A stretch of 64,000 nucleotides of DNA. Origin: Acanthornis magna. Its lineage: Eukaryota > Chordata > Aves > Passeriformes > Acanthizidae. Positions within the stretch are counted from its first letter, which is position 1. Each line of letters begins with the position of its first letter. Of the stretch, positions 60,306-64,000 are shown one piece after another. Under the pieces are notes generated by a model, which was not told where the DNA came from, did no database searches, and saw nothing but the letters and a program-made list of their open reading frames with translations. Location: positions 3,891,001 to 3,955,000 of the forward strand of contig JAWUZG010000173.1 of assembly GCA_036785705.1 (NCBI GenBank), given 5' to 3'. The translations under genes and the position numbers were made by a program.

Positions 60306-61424
60306 ACAAGACAAAAACAAAGCACAAAATTTACTCAACCTGGTCTACTCTAAAAGAACAAATGTTATGTGCAAACTGAACTCTGTTTTTTAAAACATGG
60401 TGAAATGCCTACGGGTAGGTGATTTTCACAGCCTTTTAAGGGAAAAAACAGCATGGAAACCAACTCTATATGCCCCTTGACAAATTATTTAATCCAATCC
60501 ACACAATCCTGCTGGTAGAGGTTCCCTATTTTATTTTGGCATCCAGTAGGAAGAAAAACAGAAGTCCTGTGCTGAGGTGCCTGTATCCTGTAATGCAGCA
60601 GCACTGGGATTTCAGTTTGGAGATATTCTAAAGCCATGCAACTTCTACAGCTGAAACTGAGTTTGCTCCTGAACAGATATCAGCCAAGCATTAATAAACC
60701 CCCAAAACTGTAGAGTTACACTTTAGGTGAGACACCCCTCATCCCACAAGCTTTCGCTTTTCTAATCACTGCTTACCATTTCAGCCCTGAATGCAACTGA
60801 CTTGATTTGTAAATTTACAAGGGAAATAAAATGTGAAATTAGACACTTCAACTATAGATTGTTTCCTTCCTCTGCAGAAATAAATAATGCTGCTAAAATG
60901 AAAACGACTCTCCAGGGAGAAATGGCTATCCAGTCTTCATTAGTATCAACTAAAATTAGTATGCACTTTTTCCTCCTCTTGAGAACTATTGTACAACACC
61001 ATTAGCTTATTCTAAATGCTGAATTTATTTACTTTTGAGACAACTTTTTTGATAACCATTAAGAAGGAGACGAGCAGTGCATGAAAAGGTCTGTAAAATA
61101 TCTGATAAAATAACAGATTAGAGACACATTAGAAACTAAAGTAAAGGCTTCATAACACAGCTGTAAACTGAACTCAATTTAGAATATTGTTATAAAAGAA
61201 CAATACTGAGCTGATTCCAAAACATCCAGAGTATTCTGTCCAAGAGCTTTACTTACTGCAGAGTGACATATAGAATGCTGAAACACCATGGTTACTATAA
61301 TAACCAACCTTGTTAAAAAGCTCTTAAGTGCTGCAGTAGACTGCACAGATTCCTTGCAGGCCTATTTTGGAGGCAGTAAAAGAGTAAGTATCTACTGATA
61401 AAAAAAAATGTGTTGAACAGCATT
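60306..61424. other. Unique AT-rich sequence
   Basis: No recognised repeat. If the candidate exon ending at 60298 is real, this would be intron of the same transcript. No donor-exon pair could be identified with confidence. Confidence 0.35.
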
Positions 61425-61700
61425 TTAAATGAAATATTGCATGGCATTAGGCCAAATCTGCTGTTTACGCTTGTGCCGTAACACCTGTGTAGTGTTGGGG
61501 CTTTTTCAGACAACTTATAATGCTATTAAAGCAAGGCCACTGGCAATTCAATGCAGAATTATAAATGAACAAATTGAAAGCATCAATTGGCCATTGTGTA
61601 AGATGACCCCTTTACAGCAAATTCATGACCCATTAATTGTTCATTTGTTTAACGATTTACAGACTCTATGAAGACTCCAGCAGCGATTCTTAAGACTGCC
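61425..61700. other. Candidate conserved non-coding element
   Basis: About 275 bp of AT-rich sequence without simple repeats, with homeodomain-type words (ATTAATTG at 61633, TAAACAG on the minus strand, several CATTT/TTAAT) and isolated CpGs. This texture is typical of slowly evolving vertebrate enhancers. An 80-codon plus frame (61429-61671) ends within it but has no protein features. The call rests on appearance only. Confidence 0.3.
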
Positions 61701-62392
61701 TCAGACAAAAGGGAAAGATAATGATTTTTACTAATGATGTACTACATATCGCTAAAAAGCATCCTATCTCACCCACAAAATAAAGAGAATAGACATTAAT
61801 TACACTTACTTTTTATGATTTTTTAAAAGTATTTTTTAAAAATACATTAATAGAGCACAGATCCTTAAGACTTGCCAACTGCTGATTAATCTGTGTCTAT
61901 TCTTTTTGTATCCTCACACTTGCAATCCAGTATCATTGCAGGACAAAGCCTGGAAGTCTAAATTTTTTAGAGCATGAATAAAGGCAATAACTGGAACTCC
62001 AAAGCAATCATCACATGAAGTCAGGAGATGCCTTTAGCACTCACAAAGCAAGACACTTGTTTTTCACTCTAGGCACCAGATGCCCAAAGCATAAAGCAAA
62101 GTTAAAAGCACACAGGTTGCACATTCTGCAGCAGTGCACAAAGATTGCTCAGAGCCTCATGAAAACGTCTCTGTGCTGAAATTCAGCAAGGGGGGGCCGG
62201 AGAGGTAAAAATCCCAAAATAAGGTAACTAGTCAATCTTACATTAGTGGCTGTCACATCTGCTTATTTGGTATCCAAAGTGTAATGCACCAGTAGGCTTG
62301 CATTTTAACTCCCAGAAATATGAATGGAAGATGTCATTGCCGGAAGATGCCAGAATGTGGATCAGCTTTTGCTTAGAACACCGTTCCTGGGA
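61701..62392. other. Unique sequence, nothing recognised
   Basis: AT-rich sequence with a G7-type run at about 62190. No feature is supported. Confidence 0.4.
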
Positions 62393-62512
62393 GTCAGAAT
62401 CACTGAATGGTTTGGGTTGGAAGGGACCTTAAAGATCAGCTAATTCTAACCCCTCTGCACAGGCAGGGACACTCTCCATGAGACCAGGGTGCTCAGAGCC
62501 CCACCCCATAGA
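62393..62512 (-). mobile_element. CR1 LINE 3' end
   Basis: The plus strand reads 'gtcagaatcactgaatgg', 'tttgggttggaagggacc', 'ttaaagatcagctaattc', 'aggcagggacactctccatg', 'gctcagagccccacccc'. About 120 bp, well matched to the 3' consensus. Confidence 0.93.
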
Positions 62513-62829
62513 AGCCTGGAGTAACATTGTTGGGTACTTTCAAATATTTTGAATTAATCTGTCCTGCGATTTTAAAAGCTGAAGAAAGATCAAGTGAAAA
62601 CAAGCCTGAATGAAAAAAGAAAAGGTCACCTGAATCAAACCTGTAAACCCTGACTTACAAATACACCTTCACAAATGCAATAACAATTACCTAGCAGAGT
62701 GTGGCAGTCTCCTAAGGCCAATGAAGTAAAAAGATATGTCTTATAAAAAGTGACTGTCAGTATGTGATGAAAAGAAAGGTATACACACAGACTGGACAAA
62801 CTTAAAACTTCAATCTTGAATATTTCTAA
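62513..62829. other. Unique sequence
   Basis: About 300 bp between the CR1 and a T-rich tract. Nothing is recognised. Confidence 0.4.
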
Positions 62830-62914
62830 TTTTTTTTGTGTGGGTTTTTTTTTTTTTTTTTTTTTTTTTGGTTTTTTTGTTTTTTTTTAATTTGTTTGTT
62901 TGTTTGTTTTTTTA
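62830..62914. repeat. T-rich tract with (GTTT)n
   Basis: It includes an uninterrupted run of more than 20 T, a second T run, and about four GTTT units. The complement encodes a meaningless Lys-rich tail in a minus frame. Confidence 0.93.
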
Positions 62915-63622
62915 GTTTGAACCCCAAGGTAGATGCCAGGCATTTTTCACTTTGTCGTATGAAATTACCATCCTCCATCCAAAGTTCAAAGTAATCCATA
63001 GTGAATGACAACAAATTTTGCACCATTTCTGTATAATTACACTTCCTTTTTCATCACATCTCACAAAATATCACCTTTATTAAATATATAGGCAGATGGA
63101 AATGACATTATTTCTTCTTATCCTGCACTATAGTGCAATTCTTCAAAATAAAACTAAGTTTGAAGAAAACAACAGAAGATCTTTAGCAAAATGGATAGCT
63201 ATACAAATAGTATTCCTCAGTTCATACCAGAATTTGATCAGGCTTTTGAAGGAAGAATCAATAAAAAACCTAGGATAATGACTGGCTGTTCAGAGCAGTT
63301 TAATTTTTCCTCTTAATTCCATTTCTTGTCATGACTCTAATACTTAAGGCAAACAGTGTAATATCTTAAATCTCTGATAAACACAAACCAAATGTCAGAT
63401 GGTTTTAAGGAAAAAAAAAAGCATTGGAAATTCAAAGCAGAAATGCTTTTGTGAACAGTTTTATTCAACATGGGAATCAAATACTTTATTGTCTTACTGT
63501 GGATTATAGTAAGACAGCACAGAGTAAGATGTGGGGTTAAACACTTCATTCTTCATACAGGATATATTGCAATAACAAAAGTAACAGGCAATAATTTACT
63601 GTCAAGCCAGATCATCAACAAG
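62915..63622. other. Unique AT-rich sequence
   Basis: No repeat or gene is recognised. An A run lies at 63411-63421. Confidence 0.4.
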
Positions 63623-64000
63623 AAGGCTGCTATAAGGTCTTCCTGGAGCCTTCTCTTCTCCAGGCTGAAGATCCCAGCTCTCTCAGACTGCTTCCCTAGC
63701 AGAGGTGATTCAGCCCTCTCGTTATTTTGGTAGCCCTCTGGACTCGCTCTAACAGCTCCGTGTCCCTCCTGTGCAGGGACCCCAGAGCTGCTGCAGTGCT
63801 CCAGGTGGGTCTCAGCAGAGCGGAGCAGAGGGGCAGAATCCCCTCCCTCCCCTGCTGCCCACGGGGCTCTGGATGCAGCCCAGGACATATTTGGCTCTCT
63901 GGGCTGTGAGTGCCAAGGCCGGGGCATGTCCAGCCTCACCCACAGCACCCCCAAGTCCTTCTGGGCAGGGCTGCTCTATGTCTCTTCATTCCCCAGACAG
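63623..64000 (-). mobile_element. CR1 LINE with RT C-terminal remnant, running off the window
   Basis: The plus strand starts inside CR1 ('aaggctgctataaggtcttcc') and continues through 'ggagccttctcttctccagg', 'agctccgtgtccctcctgtg' and 'agcagaggggcagaatccc' to the window end. The minus frame 63954-63553 reads RT C-terminal boxes: Ala-Pro-Leu-Leu-Arg-Ser-Ala-Glu-Thr-His-Leu-Glu and Leu-Glu-Lys-Arg-Arg-Leu-Gln. The 3' UTR is missing, so the copy is truncated at its 3' side as well, which is less usual for CR1. The 5' extent lies outside the window. Confidence 0.93.

Noticed and set aside
1..64000. CRISPR arrays, operons or bacterial mobile elements
   Set aside because: No spaced direct-repeat arrays, no dense coding and clear vertebrate CR1/LTR content.

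Overview
The window looks like bird nuclear DNA, most likely from a songbird or another neoavian. At least 18 fragments carry the CR1 LINE 3' signature: the G/T-rich 'tttgggttggaagggacc' block or its reverse complement, the 'Trp-Asn-Arg-Leu-Pro' coding tail, and short octamer tails such as 'tgattctg'. Retroviral LTRs of avian type are also present. Base composition is AT-rich, and no SINE-rich mammalian pattern is visible. The species and chromosome cannot be told from the sequence.

No confident protein-coding gene, tRNA, rRNA or CRISPR array is visible, so the window reads as intergenic or intronic. CR1 fragments make up roughly a tenth of it. About eleven have their 3' ends toward low coordinates (minus sense) and seven are plus sense. 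The largest, 9316-11225, keeps a decayed part of the reverse transcriptase. Four LTRs are seen. Two abutting plus-sense LTRs lie at 19503-20584. Two minus-sense solo LTRs of one family lie at 27396-27992 and 35915-36505, and each has its own 5-bp target-site duplication.

Layout: 1-4436 is unique AT-rich sequence. 4437-11225 holds a T/G tract and three CR1s. 11226-19500 is mostly unique, with two CR1s and a GC-rich patch at 15250-15630. 19503-20584 is the LTR pair. 21424-30652 holds several CR1s, solo LTR copy 1 and a long A/C-only tract. 30653-35914 is unique. 35915-38917 holds solo LTR copy 2 and two CR1s. 38918-49145 is mostly unique and contains a (GCAAA)n array, a pyrimidine tract, a (CAT)6(CAG)9 repeat and a CpG-rich patch at about 43790-44060. 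49146-52391 holds a 44-base T run and three CR1s. 52392-62392 has no recognised repeats and contains the best candidates for function. 62393-64000 ends in a CR1 that runs off the window.

The most interesting points are four. The two solo LTRs are a mosaic: the promoter half is about 96% alike and the other half about 82%. Their U3 carries an evenly spaced CCAAT array. A possible minus-strand terminal exon with a polyadenylation site lies at about 59575-60298. A duplicated E-box-bearing motif sits in the CpG-rich patch. All homology statements come from memory of repeat families, not from a search.
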